Under the pieces are notes generated by a model. That model ran no database searches, was not told where the DNA came from, and was given only the letters and a program-made list of their open reading frames with translations. From contig CAMJNB010000069.1 in NCBI GenBank assembly GCA_946407175.1, forward strand, positions 1 through 6,941: a stretch of DNA of 6,941 bases, written 5' to 3'. Shown here in pieces: positions 1 through 5,844 of the stretch (its first letter is position 1; each line of letters opens with the position of its first letter). Source of the stretch: an uncultured Selenomonadales bacterium (GTDB taxonomy: Bacteria > Bacillota_C > Negativicutes > Selenomonadales > Selenomonadaceae). Made by a program: the position numbers and the translations under genes.

Positions 1-530
1 ATGTTAAGCACCGAATTGCACAAAATGCCTTGTCGATAATAAAGGACGGTGAAACTGTTATGATTGAGTCCGGCTCGTGTTGCGCGATTTTGGCTGAAGA
101 AATTGCCGCCAATCGCCGCGACGTTACGATTATAACAAATTCGGTTTTCATTGCGTCTTTTATTCGTCAAAAACCTTTTGCGCATGTGATTTTGCTCGGC
201 GGCGAATTTCAAAATGAATCTCAAGTTATGGTAGGTCCTTTGGTTAAAAAGTGCGCTGAAAATTTTCACGTCGACAAATTTTTTATCGGCACAGACGGCT
301 TTAATCAGCGCGGCGCAATGGCGGGAAATATGATGCGCGCCGAAGCCGTACGCGATATGTCTGAAAGCGTCGAAAACGTAATTATTTTAACCGAATCAAA
401 AAAATTTTCTCAAACCGGCGTTGTCCCTTTGTTGCCATATGAAAAAATAAGCGCGATTTACACAGACAGTAAAGCGTCCGAAATCGCGCCGAAACATTTT
501 GAAACAAAGCTGATTATGACAGCCGATTAA
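1..530 (+). CDS. DeoR-family transcriptional regulator, C-terminal part (5' end outside window)
   Basis: The reading frame is open from the left edge (first full codon at base 3) to the TAA at 528-530, so this is the 3' part of a gene. The visible protein matches the DeoR C-terminal sensor domain. It opens with the KHRIAQNAL helix that follows the winged helix-turn-helix in this family. Next comes DGETVMIESGSCC, the sugar-phosphate-binding loop region (usually DGxTIxLDSGTT). Further on are TIITNS, the LLGGEF segment, FFIGTDGF and TESKKF (the D/TxSKF motif). The helix-turn-helix must lie upstream of the window. DeoR proteins usually repress sugar or nucleoside catabolic operons in response to a phosphorylated sugar; the effector cannot be told from this part. 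The TTG at 30 and ATG at 61 are internal codons and not starts. The gene converges on hypB, with stops overlapping by four bases (TTAA, 527-530) and no clear terminator between them. Confidence 0.88.
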   Translation, partial: VKHRIAQNALSIIKDGETVMIESGSCCAILAEEIAANRRDVTIITNSVFIASFIRQKPFAHVILLGGEFQNESQVMVGPLVKKCAENFHVDKFFIGTDGFNQRGAMAGNMMRAEAVRDMSESVENVIILTESKKFSQTGVVPLLPYEKISAIYTDSKASEIAPKHFETKLIMTAD

Positions 531-1174
531 TTATTAATTTTTTCCGACAAATATTTACACCAATCGTCAAGCCCTGTTTCCTTCGTGCAGGAAGTCTCGA
601 CGATTTTTATTTTTGGGTGAATAGTTGATAAATCTGCGCGGGCTTGCTCCAAGTTAAAATTCGTGAACGGCAACAGGTCAACCTTATTCAAAATTGCAAC
701 GGCAGATTCTTTGAAAATAAGAGGATACTTTAGCGGCTTGTCGTCGCCTTCGGTAATGGACAGCACAACGGCTTTAATGTTTTCGCCAACATCAAATTCG
801 GCGGGACAAACCAAGTTGCCGACGTTTTCAACAATCAGCAAATTAATTTCGTCAAGGTTAAGCGATTCCGCCGCGCGTCGTACCATTGCCGCATCAAGGT
901 GACAGCCTCCGGCAGTGTTAATCTGCACTACCGGTACATTTTGCCGCTCAATTCTTTCGGCGTCACGCGCAGTGAACAAGTCGCCTTCAATCACGGCAAC
1001 TTTAAATTTCTTTGTAAGCTTTGACAAAGTTTTTTCAAGCAACGTAGTTTTACCGCTGCCGGGCGAACCCATTAAATTCACGACGAAAATATTTTTATCG
1101 CGGAAAAGTTTTCGATTCTCCTCCGCGATTTTTTCATTTTCGCCCAAAATATTTTTCATCACTTTAACTTCCAT
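527..1174 (-). CDS. hypB: Hydrogenase nickel incorporation GTPase HypB
   Basis: HypB is a cytoplasmic SIMIBI-class GTPase that works with HypA to load nickel into the large subunit of [NiFe] hydrogenase. Residues in the 215-aa form: P-loop GSPGSGKTT (36-44), a conserved EGD (63-65), GGCH (89-92), ENVGNLVCP (116-124), and the NKVD guanine-specificity motif (163-166). Cys91, His92 and Cys123 correspond to the metal site of the G domain. The N-terminal CxxCGC nickel site and the His-rich stretch of some HypBs are absent, as in many shorter family members. I chose ATG 1174 because homologues begin near MxVKVMKNIL and AAGG/AGGG lie just upstream (1179-1187). An in-frame ATG at 1195 would add seven residues but has no good ribosome site. 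No hypA or other hyp gene is in the window. It lies 73 bases after the res stop on the same strand and converges on the deoR-type gene. Confidence 0.95.
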   Translation of the reverse strand: MEVKVMKNILGENEKIAEENRKLFRDKNIFVVNLMGSPGSGKTTLLEKTLSKLTKKFKVAVIEGDLFTARDAERIERQNVPVVQINTAGGCHLDAAMVRRAAESLNLDEINLLIVENVGNLVCPAEFDVGENIKAVVLSITEGDDKPLKYPLIFKESAVAILNKVDLLPFTNFNLEQARADLSTIHPKIKIVETSCTKETGLDDWCKYLSEKINN

Positions 1175-1200
1175 ATTACCCTGCCTTAAATTCATTTCAC

Positions 1201-1245
1201 TGACTTAAAATAATATCTTGCATTAAAAATAAACCTTGACTTAAA
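1201..1245. repeat. Pair of 9-bp direct repeats upstream of hypB
   Basis: TGACTTAAA occurs at 1201-1209 and again at 1237-1245, a centre-to-centre distance of 36 bases, in the AT-rich gap between the res stop and hypB. On the coding strand of hypB the unit reads TTTAAGTCA. A TATTAT hexamer between the copies on the minus strand could be a -10 element, but no convincing -35 goes with it. This may be a regulator site or chance in AT-rich DNA. Confidence 0.3.
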
Positions 1246-1247
1246 TT

Positions 1248-3881
1248 TTACAGCAACTTGACGCGCGAAACAAATTCGTTGCAGTCCAACGCGCCTTCAA
1301 GCGGTTTTCTGTCAAATACCATGAAGTAGCCGTACCGCTCCGAATTGGATTTTGACTCCCACAGCTTGCCGAGATTTAATTTTTGTTTTGAGTCCGAATT
1401 GTCGCGGTCGTCGCCTTTAACTTCAACCAGCAACAGTACGCCGGATTCAGTCATAATCATAAAGTCGGGGTAGTGATTGATAAAGCCGTTTATGAAAAAT
1501 TCTTTCTTGGCGCGGTTACGGTGCCACCAACGCACATTGTCAAGCGCCGATACCTGCGAAATGATTTTGTATTCCAAATTGTTCATGTCGTCCGCTTCGG
1601 CAGTGTACAACGTCTTCGCCATATTTTTAGTGAAGTTGGACGGAGTAATTGTCGCCGGCATTTCGTAATTAGGCTTGGCAAAAATTTTTCTGGCGTCAAC
1701 CTGCGCAAAAAAATTTTTCGTCGCGTAGTCGGCAAGCACTTCATCAATTTTCTGCTCAATGCGCCGCGCATAAGCCTCTGTGTGCTGTAACGTGTCACGA
1801 AGTCTTTCAACGTCGAATGTAGACAGCACCCGCGCCACGTAGTCGCGAACTTCTTTTTCACTTGGAAACTCTCTGTGCTGATTGATAATCTTTGCAATCT
1901 TACCCGCGCAGTGCCGAATTTTACTCGGCGTGCTTTGCAATGAATCAAAATGCTCGGCAAAATATTTGGCGTCACGCTCGGCAAAATATCTGTACGTTAA
2001 GCGGTTGGGGTCGTCGTAAAAATCATAAGCAACAATTTCACGGTGAATGTCGTCAAAATTAATTTCCGCGTCCTTATCAGTCAAGGTGCAGTTTTTGCAG
2101 AGAACTTCGCGTGAAACTTTTTCGTCCTCGCCGCCGCCGAACAAAAATATTTTTTGACCGCGCAGAAAGAATTGCGGCAGTACAATTTTATCGTCGCCTT
2201 GAAATGCTTTTTGCATTGGAAATTCATTTATCGCGTCAACGTGACTTTTCGGCGTCGCACTTGTACCGGCGGTTTTCTTTTTATAATCGTCGTCAATCTT
2301 CTGCGTAATGCCGAAGAGACCGTTTGTAACCGTGTCGACAGCTTTTTTAATTTCCTCTTCATCTTGCGGCAAATCTTTTTCAACTTTTTCAGCATTTTCA
2401 GCGTTATCATCAGTCGAAGTGTCGGCAGTGCCAATCTGCGCGGAAGTGTAGTTATCGGCAACTTCATCAGTCGCGGCGTCATCAACCTGCGCGGTGTCGG
2501 CAGTTGTCGGTACGTTGCCTTCCTCCGGTCTAAACAATGTCAATTCCAATTCATCAAGCGCGCGATACTCATTTTCAGAAAATCCCGCCGCATTCAAGCC
2601 GGCTGAAACTAAATTAAGCGTCGCACGAAAATCATCTGAAGAAGTCAGCACGTAACTCAAATTCAGCGGCGTCTGCGCAAAAGTTTTCGTGTAAGGTCTG
2701 CGCAAAATTCTGCCTACAATCTGTTCCACGTCAACCGCCGAATTTCTATTTGCCAAAGACGCCAATACATAGGCAAAGGGACAGTCCCAACCTTCCTTAA
2801 GCGCGTTCACCGTAATTATGTAGCGAATTGGACAATCTTTCGACAGCAGGTCAACGCCTTTCAATTCGTTTATCGTCGCCGTCTTTATGGCAATTTGTTC
2901 AGCCGGAATTTTATCTTTCGTTATCAATCTGTCACGAACTTTATCAAACGTCGCACGATCTTCCTTGCCTTTTGATTCGGCTTGAAACAAAACTATCGGT
3001 CGAATGTAATCAATTTCATCAGCCGCGTACTGTTCAAGCCTGTTTCTGACACTTATCGCCTGTTGTATCACGTCGCCGCGCACCTGCTTATTGAAAACTA
3101 CAAGCGGAATTTTTATCATGCCTTCTTCTTTCAAGTCCCGCGCAGGTACAAAGCTTATGACGTTGCTTGTAGCTTTCGGCGTCGCGGTAAGCTCCAAAAT
3201 AAAGCTGGGATTAAAATTTTTCAGCATTTCAACGCTTAACGTCGTCGTGGCGTGGTGGCTTTCATCAACTATCACAATCGGTCTGTAGTGGCGTATCGTG
3301 TTTATCAGCGAATCTTCCTCCGCGTCGGCTAATTTATCTTTGTCCGTAATCTGCGCGGCAAAATTGCTCATATGCGAATTTTCTTGGTAGACTTTGTAGC
3401 CGTCCTTATTCTTGCGGCGGAATGAATCGTAACTCAACACCAAAATTGAAAGTTGCTCGTTCACTTCAATCGGCGAAAAATTTTCTCCTGCCAAAAGTTG
3501 TTCCTTTGTATAAACTTGCACTTGACCGTTAAAATCCGCCGTAATCTTTTGCCGGTAAGGGTGCGTCGCGTCACTTAAATTTTTGTACGTCTGCGTCAAA
3601 ATTGTTTCCGAAGGCACTATCCATACTACAATCCGTGACGGGCAAAGGCGGTGTATCGGCTTAAGGCTCGCCGCCGCCATAAATGTCTTGCCGCCGCCGG
3701 TCGGGACTTTAAAGCACACTTGCGGCACGCCCGCTATATTGTTGTGATACGGCACGCCTACTATGTCTGCCTCCGCCGCGCAGATTTTGTACGCCGTCTG
3801 AAACGTGTTGCCCTCACTTAAAAGCTCCAAAAATTTTTCAAGACTGTTTATCGCCTTCCGCTGATAATTTTTCAATATCAT
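1248..3881 (-). CDS. res: Type III restriction enzyme Res subunit (superfamily 2 helicase plus PD-(D/E)XK nuclease)
   Basis: This 877-aa protein is the motor and nuclease subunit of a type III restriction system, which normally cleaves foreign DNA in complex with Mod. Visible helicase motifs are Walker A PTGGGKT (60-66), DESHH (206-210), LTATP (231-235), EGWDCP (363-368) and QIVGRILRRP (387-396). The C-terminal nuclease has PDF (805-807) and EVK (820-822), with a candidate upstream Glu770, so both enzymatic domains look intact. Residues about 452-512 form an acidic, Thr/Ala-rich, low-complexity linker. The length suits the shorter Res subunits of Bacillota; EcoP1-type Res is near 970 aa. The ATG is preceded by GGAG (3891-3894), nine bases away. 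It also overlaps the stop of an upstream frame (ATGA), as in translationally coupled mod-res pairs. Mod is truncated nearby, so restriction activity is doubtful although the gene shows no damage. The xre gene ends 49 bases upstream on the same strand. Confidence 0.93.
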   Translation of the reverse strand: MILKNYQRKAINSLEKFLELLSEGNTFQTAYKICAAEADIVGVPYHNNIAGVPQVCFKVPTGGGKTFMAAASLKPIHRLCPSRIVVWIVPSETILTQTYKNLSDATHPYRQKITADFNGQVQVYTKEQLLAGENFSPIEVNEQLSILVLSYDSFRRKNKDGYKVYQENSHMSNFAAQITDKDKLADAEEDSLINTIRHYRPIVIVDESHHATTTLSVEMLKNFNPSFILELTATPKATSNVISFVPARDLKEEGMIKIPLVVFNKQVRGDVIQQAISVRNRLEQYAADEIDYIRPIVLFQAESKGKEDRATFDKVRDRLITKDKIPAEQIAIKTATINELKGVDLLSKDCPIRYIITVNALKEGWDCPFAYVLASLANRNSAVDVEQIVGRILRRPYTKTFAQTPLNLSYVLTSSDDFRATLNLVSAGLNAAGFSENEYRALDELELTLFRPEEGNVPTTADTAQVDDAATDEVADNYTSAQIGTADTSTDDNAENAEKVEKDLPQDEEEIKKAVDTVTNGLFGITQKIDDDYKKKTAGTSATPKSHVDAINEFPMQKAFQGDDKIVLPQFFLRGQKIFLFGGGEDEKVSREVLCKNCTLTDKDAEINFDDIHREIVAYDFYDDPNRLTYRYFAERDAKYFAEHFDSLQSTPSKIRHCAGKIAKIINQHREFPSEKEVRDYVARVLSTFDVERLRDTLQHTEAYARRIEQKIDEVLADYATKNFFAQVDARKIFAKPNYEMPATITPSNFTKNMAKTLYTAEADDMNNLEYKIISQVSALDNVRWWHRNRAKKEFFINGFINHYPDFMIMTESGVLLLVEVKGDDRDNSDSKQKLNLGKLWESKSNSERYGYFMVFDRKPLEGALDCNEFVSRVKLL

Positions 3882-3934
3882 ACGTCTTCACTCCAAATTT
3901 TTACTATATCGCGCGGAATTTTTTTGAACTCTAT
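3878..3934 (-). pseudogene. Probable 3' remnant of type III mod gene
   Basis: In the minus-strand gap between xre and res an open frame reads IEFKKIPRDIVKIWSEDV and stops at TGA 3878-3880, which overlaps the res ATG (3879-3881) as ATGA. The frame is open back to a TGA at 3953-3955, but upstream of about 3934 it runs antiphase through the 3' end of xre. Mod and Res genes are commonly adjacent and coupled, and the matching mod 5' fragment lies about 1 kb upstream. I therefore infer that these are the last codons of the original mod. The piece is too short to prove by eye. It also contains the res ribosome-binding site, which would explain why it was kept. Confidence 0.55.
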
Positions 3935-4149
3935 TTTAAACGTGCAGGATTGTCACTGCGTCCCAGCAGATAATCCGTCGACACGTCAAAAAAATCAGCA
4001 ATTTTTATGACAGTATCAAGCTTGGGTCTTGCAGTACCGTATTCAAAACGTTGTACAGAGACAGAAGTTACACCAATTCCTTCGGCAATAGCTTTTTGGG
4101 TAACACCAGTCTGCAAACGAAGTTTTTTCAATCTTTCATTCAAAATCAT
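3931..4149 (-). CDS. Small XRE-family (Cro/CI-type) helix-turn-helix repressor
   Basis: This 72-aa protein is almost entirely one helix-turn-helix domain. LKKLRLQTGVTQKAIAEGIG and SVQRFEYGTARPKLDTV span the HTH, and DFFDVSTDYLLGRSD is the usual final helix and tail of Cro/C1-type repressors. It has no protease or dimerisation domain, so it resembles small phage or plasmid immunity repressors. I chose ATG 4149 because AGAGGTGAT sits six bases upstream; a GTG at 4158 lies inside that ribosome site. It is divergent from the Rha gene, and a 14-bp palindrome between them is its likely operator, suggesting it represses rha and perhaps itself. The tail after GRSDNP may run into host-side sequence at the cassette edge. 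Transcription from its promoter could continue into res, whose start is 49 bases beyond the xre stop. Confidence 0.88.
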   Translation of the reverse strand: MILNERLKKLRLQTGVTQKAIAEGIGVTSVSVQRFEYGTARPKLDTVIKIADFFDVSTDYLLGRSDNPARLK

Positions 4150-4153
4150 TTCT

Positions 4154-4162
4154 ATCACCTCT
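4154..4162 (-). promoter_or_regulatory. Ribosome-binding site deciding the xre start
   Basis: The minus strand reads AGAGGTGAT here, close to a full Shine-Dalgarno sequence. The GAGGTG core is six bases from ATG 4149, which rules out the GTG at 4158 as the main start because that codon is part of the site. Confidence 0.75.
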
Positions 4163-4174
4163 TAAGATAACTTC

Positions 4175-4203
4175 TTGACACTTCACACCAGGTAGTGTAC
4201 ACT
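4175..4203 (+). promoter_or_regulatory. Predicted promoter for the rha gene
   Basis: A consensus -35 TTGACA (4175-4180) is followed after 17 bases by TACACT (4198-4203), matching four of six positions of the -10. Transcription would begin near 4210 and give a leader of about 70 bases before the rha ATG. The -10 lies inside the 14-bp palindrome, so a protein bound there would block RNA polymerase. Confidence 0.6.
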
Positions 4204-4205
4204 AC
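4192..4205. promoter_or_regulatory. Perfect 14-bp palindrome, probable XRE operator
   Basis: GTAGTGTACACTAC is identical to its reverse complement. It covers the -10 of the predicted rha promoter and lies in the predicted 5' leader of xre. Position and symmetry fit a dimer of the adjacent small repressor. No second full copy was seen in the intergenic region. Confidence 0.65.
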
Positions 4206-4235
4206 ACGCAACGTAGCTTGAATTTATATAAAATG

Positions 4236-4264
4236 ATTATATCAGACGAAAGGAAGTTTTTAAA
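4236..4264 (-). promoter_or_regulatory. Predicted extended -10 promoter for xre (possibly also res)
   Basis: The minus strand has a perfect TATAAT (4241-4236) preceded by TGA, which is an extended -10 (TGnTATAAT). A TTTAAA at 4264-4259, 17 bases upstream, matches four of six -35 positions. The start would be near 4229, giving xre a leader of about 80 bases that contains the palindrome. The promoter lies downstream of the predicted rha start, so the two promoters face each other and their transcripts would overlap by about 20 bases. Confidence 0.55.
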
Positions 4265-4278
4265 GGAGTGGAGTATAG

Positions 4279-4992
4279 ATGAAGGAATTGGTATTTATCA
4301 AAAATGACCAAGCACTTACAACCAGCTTGAAAGTGGCAGAAGTTTTTGAAAAGCGTCACGACCACGTTTTGAATAGCATTCGAGCTTTAATCAAGCAAAT
4401 GGAGGGGCTCCCGAGAAATGGGGACACCCCCTTATTCAAGGAAACAACGTACATTCACGAACAAAATAAGCAAAGGTATCCTATGTTCCTAATGAATCGC
4501 GACGGCTTTTCTCTGTTGGTAATGGGCTTTACCGGAAACAAGGCGTTGGAGTGGAAATTATCTTACCTTCAAGCCTTTAATAGTATGGAAAAAGCCTTAA
4601 TTGAATTGCTTGAAAAACGCAAAAACGCAGAATGGCAGGAGGCACGTGATGCCTCAAGGCGCGGTTGGCGACCTTTAACCGACGCTATCAAAAAATTGGT
4701 AGAATTGGCGCACGAACAGGGCAGTAAAACCGAAGAAAAATTTTTCTATATGACTTATGCCAAGTTGATGAATGGTCTGTTGCACATTAAATCCGGTAGC
4801 CGTGACAAAATTGAAACGTGGCAAAATTACGAACTTGAAAAATTTGAATTTATGATTAAATGCATTCTTTCAGACAAAGTGCCTACCAAAGAAAATTACA
4901 AAAAAATTTACGCCGCCGCAAAGCAAGCGCTTGAAAATTATTGCACGCTTTCTTTTATCAATCAGCGCTTTATCGAGGGAAATAACGCTTAA
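4279..4992 (+). CDS. Rha-family phage regulatory protein
   Basis: This is a 237-aa protein. The N-terminal ~105 residues match the phage pRha domain: TTSLKVAEVFEKRHDHVLNS (14-33), then ETTYIHEQNKQRYPMFLMNR (55-74), DGFSLLVMGFTG (75-86) and KALEWKLSYLQAFNSMEK (88-105). The C-terminal half (about 110-237) is helical and charged, with WRPLTDAIKKL (130-140) and FYMTYAKLMNGLL (156-168), as in phage antirepressor-like proteins that pair an N-terminal DNA-binding module with a variable tail. Rha proteins are found in the regulatory regions of temperate phages and integrated elements; the first described interferes with phage growth in hosts lacking integration host factor. Two GGAG ribosome sites (4265-4268 and 4270-4273) precede the ATG. 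It is the only plus-strand gene in an otherwise minus-strand block, and its last 23 bases overlap the mod fragment end to end. That supports arrival as part of a phage-derived cassette. No integrase, terminase or other phage gene is present. Confidence 0.88.
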   Translation: MKELVFIKNDQALTTSLKVAEVFEKRHDHVLNSIRALIKQMEGLPRNGDTPLFKETTYIHEQNKQRYPMFLMNRDGFSLLVMGFTGNKALEWKLSYLQAFNSMEKALIELLEKRKNAEWQEARDASRRGWRPLTDAIKKLVELAHEQGSKTEEKFFYMTYAKLMNGLLHIKSGSRDKIETWQNYELEKFEFMIKCILSDKVPTKENYKKIYAAAKQALENYCTLSFINQRFIEGNNA

Positions 4993-5341
4993 GCAGTTTT
5001 AAGCGCGGGTACATCATACAAAGCCACTTGTCGTGCCGCGTTAAATCTTCGCCCTCACGTCCGACAACTTGACCGAGCCATTTTTGAATCTGCGGCGAAT
5101 TGACGTTATCGTTATAAATCCAGCCTTCATTGCCGGTGTTATAAGGCGGATCAATATAAATGCACTTAACGCGCCCTTCGTACAGCGGGAGCAAAGATTT
5201 AAGTGCGGTAAGGTTATCGCCGTGAATGATTTTGTTGCCGGTCGTGCCGCCGAAATTGTAGCAGTGATTTAGAGCGTGACAAGGGACTTTGGCGGCGTAG
5301 TTTACAACTTTGTCTTTACCGAGCCAATTAAGCGTTGGCAA
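4970..5341 (-). pseudogene. mod: Type III modification methyltransferase Mod, truncated 5' fragment
   Basis: The frame encodes the first ~117 residues of a type III adenine methyltransferase. It starts MPTLNWLGKDKVVN and continues with IIHGDNLTALKSLLPLYEG (38-56), the catalytic DPPYNTGNEGWIYNDNV (64-80), WLGQVVGREGEDLTRHDKW (88-106) and CMMYPRLKLLK (108-118). Homologues continue for roughly 500 more residues. Here the match stops at LLK, and five unrelated codons (RYFPR) lead to a TAA inside the opposite-strand end of rha. The target-recognition region and the C-terminal FxGxG SAM-binding motif expected for this methyltransferase class are gone, so no activity is expected. The start is a TTG with GGAAGTGAT just upstream (5345-5353). 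It is the first start codon after the in-frame TAG that ends yoeB, and the gap between the two genes is 12 bases. This spacing suggests cotranscription of mod with the toxin-antitoxin pair. Confidence 0.85.
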
Positions 5342-5344
5342 AAA

Positions 5345-5353
5345 ATCACTTCC
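5345..5353 (-). promoter_or_regulatory. Ribosome-binding site of mod, immediately after the yoeB stop
   Basis: The minus strand reads GGAAGTGAT, one base from the ideal GGAGGTGAT. It sits directly after the yoeB TAG and seven bases (counted from its GGAAG core) before the TTG start of mod. The site supports the unusual TTG start and implies translation of mod from a transcript that includes yoeB. Confidence 0.6.
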
Positions 5354-5611
5354 CTAATCGTCATAATGCCCTTTGCAAGACATAATTGTATAATTATCTG
5401 CAACAGAAATGTAAACCAATCGGTTTTTTTCGTCAATGCGTCGAGAGTAAGTATCTGGCAGATTATTCAATTTTTCGGGCTTACCTTCGCCGTTCATAGC
5501 GCCTTCACGTTCAATGCTTTGAAAGAGCCGATTAATTTTTTTGAGAGTTTTTTTGTCGTCTTCTTGCCACGCTACATACTCTTTCCAAGCATTGGGGTCA
5601 AAAGACATCAT
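5354..5611 (-). CDS. yoeB: YoeB/Txe-family toxin (ribosome-dependent mRNA interferase)
   Basis: This 85-aa protein has the size and pattern of YoeB, a RelE-superfold endoribonuclease that cleaves mRNA in the ribosomal A site and is neutralised by its antitoxin. Visible family features are AWKEYVAWQEDDKKTLKKIN (8-27), GKPEKL (43-48), YSRRIDEKNRLVY (55-67) and the C-terminal CKGHY (79-83). Glu46, Arg64, His82 and Tyr83 align with the E. coli YoeB active-site residues Glu46, Arg65, His83 and Tyr84, so the toxin looks catalytically intact. Two consecutive ATGs (5611 and 5608) could start it. GGAGG at the 3' end of the antitoxin gene is about ten bases upstream of the first, and TAATG overlaps the antitoxin stop, indicating translational coupling. 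Downstream, mod begins after 12 bases. Confidence 0.9.
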   Translation of the reverse strand: MMSFDPNAWKEYVAWQEDDKKTLKKINRLFQSIEREGAMNGEGKPEKLNNLPDTYSRRIDEKNRLVYISVADNYTIMSCKGHYDD

Positions 5612-5829
5612 TAAGCCATAGCCTCCAATTCATCAAGAGACTTAGTGATAACGTTGCCTTTTTTAATTTGTTCGTAAGCAAGGTCAAGTTTTGCAAGATA
5701 GCGCGCATTGTTAATACACTTTTCAATTTCCTGCCCGTGACGCATTGCCACTTCATCAATGAAATGTTTCCATTCGTTGGCAGTAAAAGTAATGCTGTCT
5801 TCATCGGGTTTAATGCCTATAACGTCCAT
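5611..5829 (-). CDS. Antitoxin partner of the YoeB-type toxin
   Basis: This 72-aa, Asp/Glu-rich protein lies directly upstream of the toxin and overlaps it by one base (TAATG), the standard type II toxin-antitoxin order. The N-terminal half (MDVIGIKPDEDSITFTANEW) should be the DNA-binding or dimerising part. The C-terminal half (NARYLAKLDLAYEQIKKG, then VITKSLDELEAMA) resembles the toxin-wrapping tail of RelB- and YefM-like antitoxins. I cannot assign it firmly to the Phd/YefM or RelB family by eye; the role rests mainly on position, size and the tail. AAAGGTG (5838-5844) lies eight bases before the ATG. It begins 15 bases after the argB stop, so it probably shares the argB transcript. No separate promoter or operator is obvious in that gap, which is unusual because antitoxins normally autoregulate. 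Confidence 0.78.
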   Translation of the reverse strand: MDVIGIKPDEDSITFTANEWKHFIDEVAMRHGQEIEKCINNARYLAKLDLAYEQIKKGNVITKSLDELEAMA

Positions 5830-5844
5830 TACAATCGCACCTTT

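Noticed and set aside
1175..1195. Longer hypB start at ATG 1195
   Set aside because: The extra seven residues precede the conserved HypB N-terminus, and the ribosome site favours ATG 1174.
1473..3288. Several plus-strand open frames opposite res, including ones of 105 and 150 codons
   Set aside because: They are antisense shadows of the res coding sequence, with no recognisable domains and no upstream ribosome sites.
4401..4431. G/C-rich hairpin-like run (GGGGACACCCCC) inside rha
   Set aside because: The stem is only four to five bases, there is no T-run, and it encodes a segment (GLPRNGDTPLF) that varies normally between Rha proteins; no terminator or regulatory role is supported.
4970..5341. 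Phase-variable mod gene switched off by a repeat-tract change
   Set aside because: No simple-sequence repeat tract is present in the fragment, and no continuation of mod in another frame is found downstream; the rest of the gene is absent.
3878..5341. Insertion sequence or complete prophage in mod
   Set aside because: No transposase, integrase, terminal inverted repeats or target duplication is visible; only two regulatory genes are present.
5276..5614. 112-codon plus-strand open frame opposite the toxin and mod start
   Set aside because: It lies antisense to yoeB, which has clear family motifs, and its own translation matches nothing recognisable.
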